The position numbers and the translations under genes are program-made. Shown here in pieces: positions 45,946 through 56,858 of a DNA stretch of 64,000 bases. The notes under the pieces are model-generated. The model was not told the origin of the DNA, made no database searches, and worked only from the letters and a program-made list of their open reading frames with translations. The DNA comes from Hygrophila difformis (lineage: Eukaryota > Streptophyta > Magnoliopsida > Lamiales > Acanthaceae). Location: the NCBI GenBank assembly GCA_030278955.1, contig JAOANR010000010.1:26910174-26974173 (forward strand), read 5' to 3'. Within the stretch, counting starts at the first letter, position 1, and each line of letters begins with the position of its first letter.

Positions 45946-46360
45946 TCAGTGACCCCTCGTTTTTACGGTACTCCCTGGGGTGCGTAGTAGGAGTAGTTTC
46001 CTTATGAGACTGTAAGACGATGGTTTTCATCTCTGTGTTTTGTAGTTTGTGCTTTTATGGTGTTACTCCATTATTATCTATTTCGGTTGTAAATTCTGGA
46101 ATTTCGGTTAAGTGATGACTTGGGGTTTCAGGGTTTAGGGTTCAGGGTACTCTCGTTTGATGGACATTCATATGTGTTGTTTGCTTATTAATACCTTGTT
46201 CCTTTGTTCTGTTGAGCCCCTCACCATACGTTTGGACTAGGAAGGCGGTTTTTTTTTTTTTTTCATATATATATGTGCATGTATATATGTATGTGGGCAC
46301 TATGGATGATGGAAAAGAGAATATAACATAAATGCTTGTATTTTTATTGCTCAATAGAAA
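45946..46360. other. 3' flank of the 44.6-kb pseudogene
   Basis: T-rich sequence that could be the 3' UTR. It includes a few degenerate TTTAGGG-like units at about 46125-46148 and a T-run plus (AT/GT) microsatellite at about 46250-46300. Confidence 0.45.
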
Positions 46361-46995
46361 ATGTTAGTTGATACAAGCTGCAGGAATCACAAGGATAGGA
46401 ACGGCTCGGAAAATAGGAAGGGTAATAGTAGAAGGAATGCGGTAAAGGTCCCTAAGCTGAGGGAGTGTAGGTGGTTGGGTCCTCCATGGGATCATCCTCA
46501 TCACTCGACTCCTCAACGGTACCCCAGCCAAGGGCCCCATGGAATACTGGGCTCGCTGGCCAATTGGGCCCAGCGGCCGGGGCAGGATCAACGACGACAA
46601 CTGAAGGTTGGGCGGCTGTAGGGACAGCGTCAGGGTCAACTACGGGGTTAGCTGCGGGAGGAGGTTCCCCGGGTCGAGAGGGGCAGGTGGAAGTAGATCG
46701 TCCTTCAGAGATGCAGTTTGATGTCCCCACGACCCCTACTTCGGTCTCTTACGTCGTCAATCTGGGTCCGAAGTTCAGTCTCGCGGGCCCTGGAGTTCCA
46801 TCTTGATTTGGATTTGGAGCTTGGGTTATATCCTTGATGTCCTGCTTGGCCCAGATTAGAGTTAGGTGACCCCCAGGTTAGCTCCCCTTTTGTTCTACCC
46901 TTAGTCTGAAGTTGTTCACCGTTTTGAGGAGTTTCGAGGGTACGCCTCAATCAACCTCATTAGTAGGTTGATCATGTTCGCGTTTGGGGCGGCCA
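46361..46995 (-). pseudogene. unidentified retroelement-like coding remnant
   Basis: On the minus strand a short frame starts ATGGCCGCCCC at 46995 (MAAPNANMINLLMRLIEAYP). Further pieces follow in other frames: a Gln/Ser/Arg-rich part (RNS/SKSKSRW) and a Pro/Ala-rich acidic end (GEPPPAANPVVDPDAVPTAA, EESSDEDDPMEDP). The composition is gag-like, but I recognise no domain. It may belong to the same insertion as the plus-strand pseudogene upstream. Confidence 0.3.
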
Positions 46996-47385
46996 TCTAT
47001 TGTCAACAGAAGGTTAGAGTCAGGGTCTTGTTTCGGAATAAAAAGTCAAGAGATGCAGAATTTAAATCTACATGAATATGCATATGCAATCCCCCCAAAA
47101 ATTAATCTTAGTGTATTTTTAAATTTAATCATGGAAAAAAAAAGTTGGGCCTATATTGGGCCTAAAATAATAGTTTGGACTTTAAAAAGTAAAAACATGG
47201 GTATTGGGTCGAAATGGTTGGGCTTAAAATAAATAATTATAAATATTGGGTCAAAATAATTTAACCCCCTTTTGGGCTCAAAATATTATATTACTTGGGT
47301 AAGAAAATTTTTGGGCTCAAATTTTTGGGCTTAAATAATATATAGTACTAGTAGTCTTAAGAATAATAATGATAATAATAAATTT
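46996..47385. other. spacer rich in TTGGGC(C/T) motifs, up to the gap
   Basis: From about 47145 the motif TTGGGCC or TTGGGCT or TTGGGTC recurs at about 10-40-bp intervals in AT-rich DNA. No gene is supported. The sequence runs into the assembly gap. Confidence 0.45.
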
Positions 47386-47885
47386 NNNNNNNNNNNNNNN
47401 NNNNNNNNNNNNNNNNNNNNNNNNNNNNNNNNNNNNNNNNNNNNNNNNNNNNNNNNNNNNNNNNNNNNNNNNNNNNNNNNNNNNNNNNNNNNNNNNNNNN
47501 NNNNNNNNNNNNNNNNNNNNNNNNNNNNNNNNNNNNNNNNNNNNNNNNNNNNNNNNNNNNNNNNNNNNNNNNNNNNNNNNNNNNNNNNNNNNNNNNNNNN
47601 NNNNNNNNNNNNNNNNNNNNNNNNNNNNNNNNNNNNNNNNNNNNNNNNNNNNNNNNNNNNNNNNNNNNNNNNNNNNNNNNNNNNNNNNNNNNNNNNNNNN
47701 NNNNNNNNNNNNNNNNNNNNNNNNNNNNNNNNNNNNNNNNNNNNNNNNNNNNNNNNNNNNNNNNNNNNNNNNNNNNNNNNNNNNNNNNNNNNNNNNNNNN
47801 NNNNNNNNNNNNNNNNNNNNNNNNNNNNNNNNNNNNNNNNNNNNNNNNNNNNNNNNNNNNNNNNNNNNNNNNNNNNNNNNNNNNN
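47386..47885. other. assembly gap, 500 N
   Basis: Exactly 500 N. The round number suggests a placeholder of unknown true length. Continuity and orientation across this point are not proven by the sequence. Confidence 0.99.
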
Positions 47886-49673
47886 GATCTTTGTTTGGGA
47901 TAATCCATTAGTTAGCTAACTCTCATGCTTTCTATACTATGTTCCCTTTAACAGACAGGTACTTACAGTCAGAATTTACATGCTCTTAAGACAACAAAAT
48001 CTAAGGTACCACAAACTCATAACTCCCCTTGCAATGCCTTGCAAGAGTATATTAGTCATCTGTGGTGGATAAGCAACAGCCGATAAATCATTAGTTGACA
48101 TGCCAAGTACTCCTATCATTCCCCCGGTCACGCCCAAAGTTTCAAATCAAATCCTGAACTATTCCATAACTCTTAAACCTTATATACGGCGGCCAACATC
48201 TAATTCTTCCGAGTGACCTCTATGAAAGCATTTAAAAGAAAGCATTAAGGAAAGCATTTTAAAATCCTATCTCTCGGAAGTTTTAAAAGTTATCTCATTC
48301 CGTTAGTATAAAAGAGCCCCCGGTCTTGGTGACCAGATGCAGATCAAGAACTCCCCAAATACCTGCAAACCTCAAGGCTCACAAATATCTGGGTGGTTAT
48401 GAGATACAAACTAATGAAACAGACTAATAAATTAATCTATTCCGAATATATTCACTCAGGACTCGAAACTAAGCTTTGGCAGAAGAGGATAGTAGTTGAA
48501 AGAATACTCAACCCTACGTTAGAAAATAACCAAGGCCTACATGTTGTTCCTCTAGTATTATTTATCACATCTCACCTGCATCCAAGTAGACACTGATTTA
48601 ATGTAATATTTAATATAAGATTTCCAACACACAGCGATTTTGAGAAAACAATTGATATTTGAAAATCATTCCCTAAACAGGTACTAAACTCTCAATTAAA
48701 ACACAGATCCTTTCAGTCTAGATGAGACCTAATCGCTGACTCTGCTTCTAAGTTCTCAAAATCAACCCCCGGTAGAATGTGAATTAATCATAACTGTGAA
48801 TGTATCCCTTACTTAGATCCGGATTTTATACTTGAATATTTGTTGGAAATTTATTATGCAACATCTGATTTGAATCAAGACTTCTATATCCAAGGGAAGG
48901 ATCCCAAAATAATTTGACCACAATATCTACATAATATTATCATGCATACATTTATATGAGAAGATAAATAAATTACCTAAAATATATGGCGGGGTTAGAC
49001 AGAATTTGTTACACAAAGATGAGTTAGCCTTGAGATGAGAAGAGTTCAAAAGAACAATTTATTTAGGCTAAAAAATGACAGGAATAATCAGGATAATCTG
49101 GACTGCAAACATCTGCTATCCAGTTCCCAAGTATTCCAGGTGGAATGATTTTTAGACAGAAAGGAATTCCAAGTGACGGTGACCGCCATCATTCAGCTCC
49201 TTTTTGTCTGTGAAAGGAAGAAAAACCCACATATTTTATCATTGTAATAATTCTCAAATAATATTGGTCGACATCATTTAATAATACTACAACTTGAATT
49301 CAGGTTTTGAAATTAAGGTAAAGAAAATTAAACTGTATCTAATTAGGAACTGGCTGAGTGGCTAATCGTTATCCCTGTGAAGAGACCTTTTTGCCGGAGC
49401 TTCCACCAGTCTCAAATCAGACCATGCAAAATAATGAATAATAATTAATACACAGAAGACGAGCTACTTGTATCCCTAAAAGAGACATTTTTTTCCAACA
49501 TTAATTTGTGATATTCCTTATTACTCATTTCATACACACAATAAAATGAAAAATAAAAATAAAGAAAAATAAAAGATTTTGGTACTGCACAGGTGTCAAT
49601 TGTACAGTAATTTTGACACTGGTAAGTCGAGTTATACAATAGATAGAGGTTTAGGTGTAATGGACGTAGGTCC
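47886..49673. other. unassigned intergenic DNA
   Basis: No convincing gene. Sequences such as CCCCCGGTCACGCCC and CCCCCGGTCTTGGTGAC recur at 48120 and 48318, which may indicate an old LTR, but I could not pair any ends. Confidence 0.4.
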
Positions 49674-49683
49674 AATGCACCCA

Positions 49684-50218
49684 AGGTTGTTAAGACCGGG
49701 ATCCTATATGGGATCGTTTTTCTCTTTGCAAGATCGGGATCGTAAGATCGAATCGGGATCCTAAGATCTTATGAAATTGCAATAATGGATAAACTCAATT
49801 ATGCATACTAATAAATAAAAGCATTATTTCGTGTGTTTATAAATATTGCAAGTTGATTAATACAATACAGTACAAAAACATCATAATCAAACATAAAATA
49901 TTTCGTCATTCATATATTTTATGTTTTTTTTCACACATCATACATAAGAAATACAAGCTCTTAAATTTAAAATCAAAGGAAAAAAGTTACTTTGATCTCA
50001 AATCAAAAAATACTACAAAAATTTTATGGGTTGAAGATGGTATGATCGTAAGATCGTAGAAGCGTTTGAGAGAGTATGACCATAAGATCGTAACATTCTA
50101 TTATCAGGATCGGGATCTTACTAATTTTAAGATCCTACAAGGATCGGGATCGTTTTAGAGAGGTGTGATCGTAAAATCGTAAGATCCTAAGATCAGGATC
50201 GGGATCTTAACAACTATG
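49684..50218. mobile_element. MULE-type non-autonomous element built from GATCGGGATC repeats
   Basis: Left end AGGTTGTTAAGACCGGGATC and right end GATCGGGATCTTAACAAC form a terminal inverted repeat. Both sides are flanked by AATGCACCCA (49674-49683 and 50219-50228), a target duplication of 9-10 bp that fits Mutator-like insertion. Both ends consist of clustered GATCGGGATC, CGTAAGATC and GGATCCTAAGATC motifs around a plain AT-rich centre. There is no coding capacity. Confidence 0.72.
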
Positions 50219-50289
50219 AATGCACCCATGCAACTTGCACATCTCGGAAGAATAAAAATATTTTTTGAGTTTTTTAATAAAATAAAATA

Positions 50290-50760
50290 AAAATCAGATG
50301 GGGTCTAATGGATCAGATGTGGTTTAGACCGCACCTGATAGACCGCATCTGGTTGACAAAATAGTTAAGGCATAAAGGGTGATCATGATATGAGATGCGG
50401 TTTCAAGAGTGATGCGGTCTAACATGGTAGGTGCGGTTTAAACCGCACCAGATAGACCGCATTCAGGTGAGACCGCATCTATGTGAGATGAATGCAACGG
50501 AAATAATTACAACACTTTATGTGAGATGCGGTCACATCCAGGTGAGACCGCATCTATGTGAGATGAATGCAATGGAAATAATTACAACACTTTATGTGAG
50601 ATGCGGTCTAGTGGAGAGGTGCGGTCTAGACCGCACCCGATAGACCGCATCTGCATGCAATTTTCTTTAAGGCATTTTTTGGTTCACAAAATATTGGGTA
50701 CGGTTTCTTTGGTGTGGTTTATGATAGGTGCAGTATTAAACCGCACCCTTCATTTCGCAC
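50290..50760. repeat. cluster 1 of GATGCGGTCT/AGACCGCATC motifs
   Basis: The 9-10-bp motif GATGCGGTC(T) or its complement AGACCGCATC recurs many times, along with GGTGCGGTTTAAACCGCACC-type palindromes. A tandem duplication of about 75 bp is included (about 50465-50537 and 50538-50612), with units starting GGTGAGACCGCATCTATGTG. The function is unknown. Confidence 0.8.
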
Positions 50761-50763
50761 CAG

Positions 50764-51780
50764 TGTCATCTCGCACTTATACTTGTGAAATTTTAATATT
50801 TTTTTAACACATGTATAAATAATGGGTTTTTAACATACAAGTAGATAAAAAGCTAAAAATAAAATAAAATTAAAGCTACACATGCCAAACTACATCTAAA
50901 ATATAAAAATTAAAGAACAAGCTAAGAACACCAAAATTAATCTAAGGAAACATAATAAAAATAAAATTTTAGATCTAGGCAAAAATAAATAAAAATAAAA
51001 ATAAAACGTAGAAATATGCACTATCTCTAAAATTATCTAGCTATCCAAGAACAATAAAAATAAAAATAGATCTAAGGCTACAAATATGCTCAAAACCCAC
51101 ATTCATGCATTTTATTAAAAAATTCAAGTCAAAATATGATGTCAAATGACAAATCTAAAACACCACATGAGACAAGAATAATATTTTTGTTGTGTCAAGT
51201 CTAACTCGTGCCATCATACATTTGGTAAAATAACACAATAGACAAGAAACACATTTTAAGGTATGAAAAGCAAAATAAATAGAAGGGTAAGAAAACCCAT
51301 ACCAAATTTGTGAAATATTTTCTTGTATTTCATCAACTAAAAAGCATTAAAAGTTCAAGAACAACCCATTAATTGGGTGTTCTTAAATTTATTTCTACAC
51401 TAGAAAGCTGTAAAAATATGGAAATGGCTACACTAATTAAGTAAAAACAACTATTTACAAACTACATTACAACTACAACTAACAAATATTAAATTACATT
51501 GCAAAAAAGAAAAAAAAATCTACTCTAAACTAAGCTAAAACCCATTGTTCTCTCTAAGAACAAGGAAGAAATATTTTTAGACTGTATGCGGCTTCTTTCT
51601 CAAAGGGATGGAATAGGGTATTTATAGGTGGGTAGGAAACCCTAATCACATTGGTATTGGGGTGCTGCTGCGGGAAGGGCCATGACCTTGACTCCAGGTG
51701 GGAAGAGACAAAACAAACATGCCTTCGGGAACACAGCTCCATGGACTTCCCAATCATGAGGTGCGGGCCCCGCTTCCAGC
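50764..51780. other. A-rich spacer between the two motif clusters
   Basis: Many AAAATAAAAATAAA runs. No gene is supported. Confidence 0.5.
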
Positions 51781-52090
51781 TTTCTTGCATTTCAATGCGG
51801 TCTTTTATCAATGGGGTCTCTTCATGTGATGCGGTTTAAACCGCATCTCTCCAGATGCGGTCTCTTTTATGTGATAACCGCATCCCTCCCATTTTTGACC
51901 GCATCCCTCCCATTTTTCTTTCTTCTCTTTATTTTATTTTTAAAACAGACCGCATCCCTCTAAAACAGACCGCATCCTTTCATTTTGCTCTTTTGTTTTA
52001 AACCGCATCCTTTCTTTCTAAAAAAACAATTAGACCGCATCCATTGTTCTTCCTTTTCTTCTCCAACAAACCGCATCTCTTATGCTTTTT
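51781..52090. repeat. cluster 2 of ACCGCATC motifs
   Basis: ACCGCATC(C/T)CT(C/T) recurs about ten times, mostly in one orientation with pyrimidine-rich spacers. It begins with a GATGCGGTTTAAACCGCATC palindrome. This is the same motif as the cluster at 50290-50760. Confidence 0.8.
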
Positions 52091-52225
52091 ATCCAAAATC
52101 TTATTTTTGTCTCCAATTTCTTGCATTCACCAGTGATGAGGATGGTAGGCGGTGGTGTTGCCGGAATTGAGGGTTTCGTCGGCGGTGGCAGAAAGCGGTG
52201 GTCGGTGAAAGCTGGAGTCGATGGT

Positions 52226-53072
52226 GGCCGGAAATGATGAAAGTGGATCGGGGATAGTGACTTCCTGGCCGGAATTATGGAGACGGCAGGCTGTTGGAAT
52301 TGGAGACGGGTAGGAACAGAGGTGGAGGCCGGAGCTTTGTTCGCGGGCGATTGGAGATGACTCGCCGGAGTATTGGAGATGATGACCGGAGCCTCAGGTT
52401 GGAGGGCAGGCTGCCGGAGTTGTAGCTAGGGTAGCGGCTGGATTGGGTGTTTTGATGGAGACGGGTTCAGGGTCGCGGTGGTGGCAGGAGGAAACGGGGC
52501 TTGTCCGAAAGAGATGAGGGAGATGGTGGTGGCCGGTGGTGTAGGCGGGATCTCGCCAGAAATAATTGGGGATTTTCTATTTCTTGGCCGGCGAACAGAT
52601 CTGGAAATGGTGATGATAATGGTGCCCCCAGCGACTTGGTCGGAGAAGGTGGTGATCGGAATCGGAAGTCAGAAATGGTAACGATGAAGGCCGCTGTGTT
52701 CCAATTTCCAATTTGTGTTTCAGTTTGAAAACTTGGGGAAGAAGGGGATGGTCACGTGAGAGGCTCACGTGGGGTGCACATTCCAATTGCAAATTATTGT
52801 GGTGGGCCCCACCTACATTAATTTTTTTTTTTAATTATCATAACTGTATAAAAACACATATAGATAAATTTATTCTAATTGATTTGTAGACTTGTGTTCC
52901 GTTTAATGGACCCGTGTTTCATCGAACAAATACCACCAAACCATAATTCATCATTCTCAAATTTCATCAAGAATTGGAATTTTTAATATTTTTATAATGT
53001 TTTTGGATTTTTTAACACAAATTTAATAAAAAGGTAATATTTTTGTGTTTTTCAATACCAGCTTATTATTTA
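52226..53072. repeat. segment X, left copy
   Basis: Near-identical to 60800-61636. The first 550 bp is GC-rich with repeated GGCCGGA and GGTGGT motifs. The rest is AT-rich. Reading frames on both strands look compositional and match nothing I recognise. The segment ends exactly at the Helitron insertion point. Confidence 0.93.
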
Positions 53073-53100
53073 CTAGATTTTTTCGCCCGCTACGCACGGG

Positions 53101-53540
53101 CAGTGGCGGAATTACATGAGGGCTTGGGGCCGGCCCCCCGAATTCGAAATTTGCCTATTAAGTATATAATTATGTTATTTTAGCTATATCAGAAATTCTT
53201 TTTATATAATTCCGCCCCCTCAAACTCAAACCTTGGCATTAATATTTTATACAGTCGTGTAAATTTAATTATATTAGAATCATTTTTCAATAATTTACGG
53301 GGAAAAAGAGGAAAAAGAATACAAAACGTTTCTTTGTTAGTACGCTTTTTTAACATAGGGTTATATATTCTTTAAAGAAATGGGCTGAGATAGAGTCAGG
53401 CGAAGAGAGTGACATCATTATCAATCCAAAATAAGCGAAAATCAATTGATAATTATTCTATGGAAATTAAAGATGAAATAAAGCAAAGTTATTTAGTCGC
53501 ATCCTTGCCCCCTGCCTCAAACACTCTGCATCTGCCACTG
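53101..53540. mobile_element. hAT-type MITE inside the Helitron 3' hairpin
   Basis: Starts CAGTGGCGGA and ends with the complement of CAGTGGCAGA. The 8-bp flanks are CGCACGGG and CGTACGGG (7 of 8 identical), typical of hAT insertion. The target duplication lies in the arm of the Helitron terminal hairpin, so that hairpin is now split by 440 bp. Confidence 0.82.
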
Positions 53541-53628
53541 CGTACGGGTGTTAAACTTATATGTGCACTGGTGTTGAACTCATATGAGTTTGTAAAATGA
53601 GAATATAATATTTTGGATTACATGAGGT

Positions 53629-54298
53629 TAGGGATGGAAATAGGCCATGCTACCCGACATGAGCATATGACCTAGTCTATCTAAGACCATGTCAGACCAA
53701 ATTTTTTGATAAATAGGCTAAGATTGAGCTTTTTTGAAAGTCTATTTAGCTAAATAGTTCCGGACCAAACTTTAAAAAAAAAATAACTTATTAGGCGTAC
53801 CAGGTCGGGATAGTTATCATTATTTTTTAGGTGAATACTAGGGTTTTCCATGCCTCATTGGACCCAAAACTAATCCCTCAAGAATCGGATGAGCATAGTT
53901 ATCATTATTATTAGCATGTTTATGTTTATTGCATATAAATATGTGGTATCATTGTTGTTATTTTATGTGGAAATAATTAATAATTTGATTTTATACAGGT
54001 TTTTAAAATATTTATAAGTCTTTTCCCTGTATATAAATAGTCATGGATGAAGACTTACCCAAGTGCACAAATTTATGTCTTTCAACCTTATAATTACATC
54101 CGGACATATATAAAATAATTTAAACTTAATTTTACAATTGACTTAATCAGACTTTAAAAGGCTTACAACCTGGCCTATTTAATTTTAATAGGTCATGCTT
54201 AGGCTTATAAGATACGCCATCAGGCCTTAATAAATCGACATAGGCCTAGGTCATTCAAACTTAACCCTCGCATGGCCTATAGCCTATTTCTACCCCTA
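53629..54298. mobile_element. hAT-type MITE inside the Helitron
   Basis: The terminal inverted repeat is TAGGGATGGAAATAGGCC at the left and the complement of TAGGGGTAGAAATAGGC at the right. It is flanked by perfect 8-bp duplications CATGAGGT (53621-53628 and 54299-54306). The 670-bp body is AT-rich with no coding capacity. Confidence 0.87.
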
Positions 54299-55342
54299 CA
54301 TGAGGTTTAAAGTCTTTTGTTTAAATGGTGATAGGAATGCATGCAAAAAAAATTCGAATTAATTATATGTTTGCATTACTAAGGTTCTAAAAATATCATT
54401 TTACTCCCCAATATTTTGTCCATTTGACTATTATTCTTAAAACTTTAAAGAATACTATATATATATATATATATATATTGTTATCTTGTCATTTTCTTAA
54501 GGGGAAAAAAAAATTCCAAAAGATATACCCCAATTAAAAAAATTCTAAAATTAATACTTAAACTAATTTTTTCGTAAAAAACAGACCCCAACCTTATAAT
54601 ATTAAAAAAAAACAATCAATTTCTACATTTTTCTTGGAAATACTATCATTTTAACACTAATCAATTTTTCATAGTTTTTATTTTGGCCCTATTTTTTTTT
54701 AGAAAAAATATGTTTTATTCTGCATTAATAATATTGTGTAACACCCATAAATATATATTTAATATTAAATATATATAATTTTTAATAAATTGACTGATTA
54801 TTACTCATTAAAATTTTATTAGCTTATTGATTTATAGTAATATTTTAGGTTCAAATTTTAATATAATTCTAATAAAAATTCATTTAATAATATTATATAT
54901 AAATTTTATAATATATAATTTTAATTATATATTTACAAAATATAAAAAATAATTATGTACTTAATTTGTTTTCAATTTATATCTGTTTAAAATACATAGA
55001 AAGATTTTGTCAAGATCTTTTATATTAATATATAGATTTATTTTCTAAATATAGATAAAATCTTAGAAAGATATTTTTGAAGAATATTTAAAATAGATAA
55101 ATTAATTCAAGATTATTTTATAGATGCTACATGTCAGCATCTGGTATTTTTGAGATGATGACCGGGCGTTTATGAGGTGTCATCATAAGAATCGTAGATA
55201 TGTTTATGATGTGTTATAATAATTTACAGATGTACCATTGATTTGATATTTTTTTAAATAAGATTTAAAATAAAAATATTAGATTTTATAAGGACAATAT
55301 AGTCTGAACAGACCAAAAAGTATTCAGAATTTATTATATAGA

Positions 55343-55448
55343 TACAAAGTTGCAAATATCTATCAAATTCAACTGCTTTCTTATTCAAATAAGAACGAAA
55401 TGAGATCAAATGCCCATGTTTAGACATGGAAATAGATTGAAAATAATG
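55343..55448. repeat. segment Y, left copy
   Basis: Matches 61637-61742. In the right copy it joins X directly. Here it is separated from X by the Helitron. Confidence 0.88.
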
Positions 55449-55477
55449 CGACCAAATGCCCATATTTAAATAAGACC

Positions 55478-56139
55478 GGAATTCACCAATAACTTGACAA
55501 GATCAAAATTTGCAGCGGACACTTAATTCCCAAGTTGTTAGAATTTCGCAGGAACATTAACAAAATCAAGGAAAGAAGAACACAAGGATTTACGTGGAAA
55601 ACCCTTACAATTCGAAAGGTAAAAACCACGAGGCTCTTGAGCCTATCTCAAATCCACTATCACCAAAAGGGATTACACAAAAGTCTGTAAAATCATAACC
55701 AAATATGTGGCCTTATAACAACAAATCACCACAATCTCAACTCCACTAAGAACACCAAATCTGAAAAATAGGAACACAAACTGCAGCCCCGAACAGAAAT
55801 TTATACAAAAATTTCTAACCGTTGAAATTTGATCTCCACCGTACGAAACAAAGAACGAGATGTCCCGCACCTGCTGTAAAAATTTCAGCCCGATCGGAAA
55901 AGATTTGCTTCACCGTTTCGCCGGAAATCAAAATCTGGACGGAGGAGAGTGGCTGCAGCATTTTTCTTGTTCTGCTTCTGGGTTCTCCTCTGCTGCTGCT
56001 GTGTGTGGAAAAATAAAATTGTTGACAGCTTCTCTCACAATAATAATGAAGATGCCGTGTCTGCCTCATTCAATAATACACAAGGGGTGCCCAATTATTA
56101 AATATTTTGTTGACTTTAAGAGTTGGGAGGACCCCAACA
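55478..56139 (-). repeat. 3' LTR of the Tork-like element
   Basis: Pairs with 60141-60799, and has about 11 extra bases near 55940 and the 5-base outer truncation described for the whole element. It ends GGGAGGACCCCAACA. Confidence 0.9.
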
Positions 56140-56158
56140 AATCTCCCCCCTCCTCCCG
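56140..56158 (-). other. polypurine tract of the Tork-like element
   Basis: On the minus strand GGGAGGAGGGGGGAGATT lies directly next to the 3' LTR. Confidence 0.85.
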
Positions 56159-56210
56159 ACTATGTGGAGGAACTTGTCATCCCGACAAGTGAGCAACAAA
56201 ATTCAAATTT

Positions 56211-56837
56211 TCATCTTGGTACACATTTCGCAAGCATATCAGCTCCATTCTCCTCTGTATGTACCTTCTCAATATATATCGACTTCTCATCCAACACATC
56301 ACGCAACCAATGATATCTCGTATCAATGTGTTTAGACTTTGAATGAAAACTAGGATGTTTACTAAGATGGATAGCACTTTGATTGTCACATAGTAAGGCA
56401 TACCTCTCTTGTACATAGCCAAGCTCCTTGAGAAATTCCTTCAATCAAAGCAGCTCCTTGCACGCTTCAGTAGCTGCAATAAATTCAGCTTCAGTTGTTG
56501 ACAACGCAACACATTTCTGCCTTCTAGACTGCCAAGAGATTGCTCCCCCTACAAAGACAATCACATAACCTGAAGTGGATTTGCGAGTATCAATATCACC
56601 CGCCATATCAGCATCAGTGAAGCCACGAAGGACTACATCCTCACTTCCAAAATAAAGTTTCAAATCTGATGTACCACGTAGGTATCTCAAGATCCACTTT
56701 ATAGCTTTCCAATGTTCTCTTCCGGGATTTGAGAGAAAACGACTTACAGTGCTCACACCATGGGCTATATCAGGCCTTGTACACACCGTTACATACATCA
56801 AACTTCCAACTGCTGATGAATATGGAACATTTTCCAT
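56211..56837 (-). pseudogene. Tork-like connection domain and RNase H
   Basis: 56837-56445 encodes YSSAVGSLMYVTVCTRPDIA, FTDADMAGDIDTRKSTSGY and LSTTEAEFIAATEACKE. After a stop, 56444-56211 carries LLCDNQSAIHLSKHPSFHSK, KHIDTRYHWLRDVLDEK and a C-terminal NGADMLAKCVP. The catalytic Asp and Glu motifs are readable, but the stop in the middle prevents a full product. Confidence 0.88.
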
Positions 56838-56858
56838 ATCTTTCTTCTCTTCTTCAGT

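Larger units (their letters stand above)
53073..55342 (-). mobile_element. non-autonomous Helitron with documented empty site
   Basis: Minus orientation. The 5' end is TCTATATAATAAATTC at 55342. The 3' end has the hairpin CCCGTGCGTAGCGGG followed by CGAAAAAATCTAG, ending at 53073. The ends are TC and CTAG (CTRR), inserted between A and T of the host with no target duplication. The duplicated locus reads TTTA|TACA at 61636/61637 with no insertion, so both edges are confirmed. No Rep/helicase is present. The 3' hairpin is interrupted by a hAT-type MITE (53101-53540), and a second one lies at 53629-54298. Confidence 0.92.

Noticed and set aside
46120..46150. TTTAGGG-like units suggesting an interstitial telomere
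   Set aside because: Only about three imperfect units.
47357..47911. open frames of about 180 codons on both strands
   Set aside because: They consist of the 500-N gap and a few flanking codons.
49345..49400. tRNA-like GGCTGAGTGGCTAATCG sequence
   Set aside because: It resembles an A box, but no B box or cloverleaf follows at the right distance.
52478..52728. plus-strand frames in segment X as a glycine-rich gene
   Set aside because: The frames are short, are not preserved intact in the second copy and reflect GGCCGG/GGTGGT composition.
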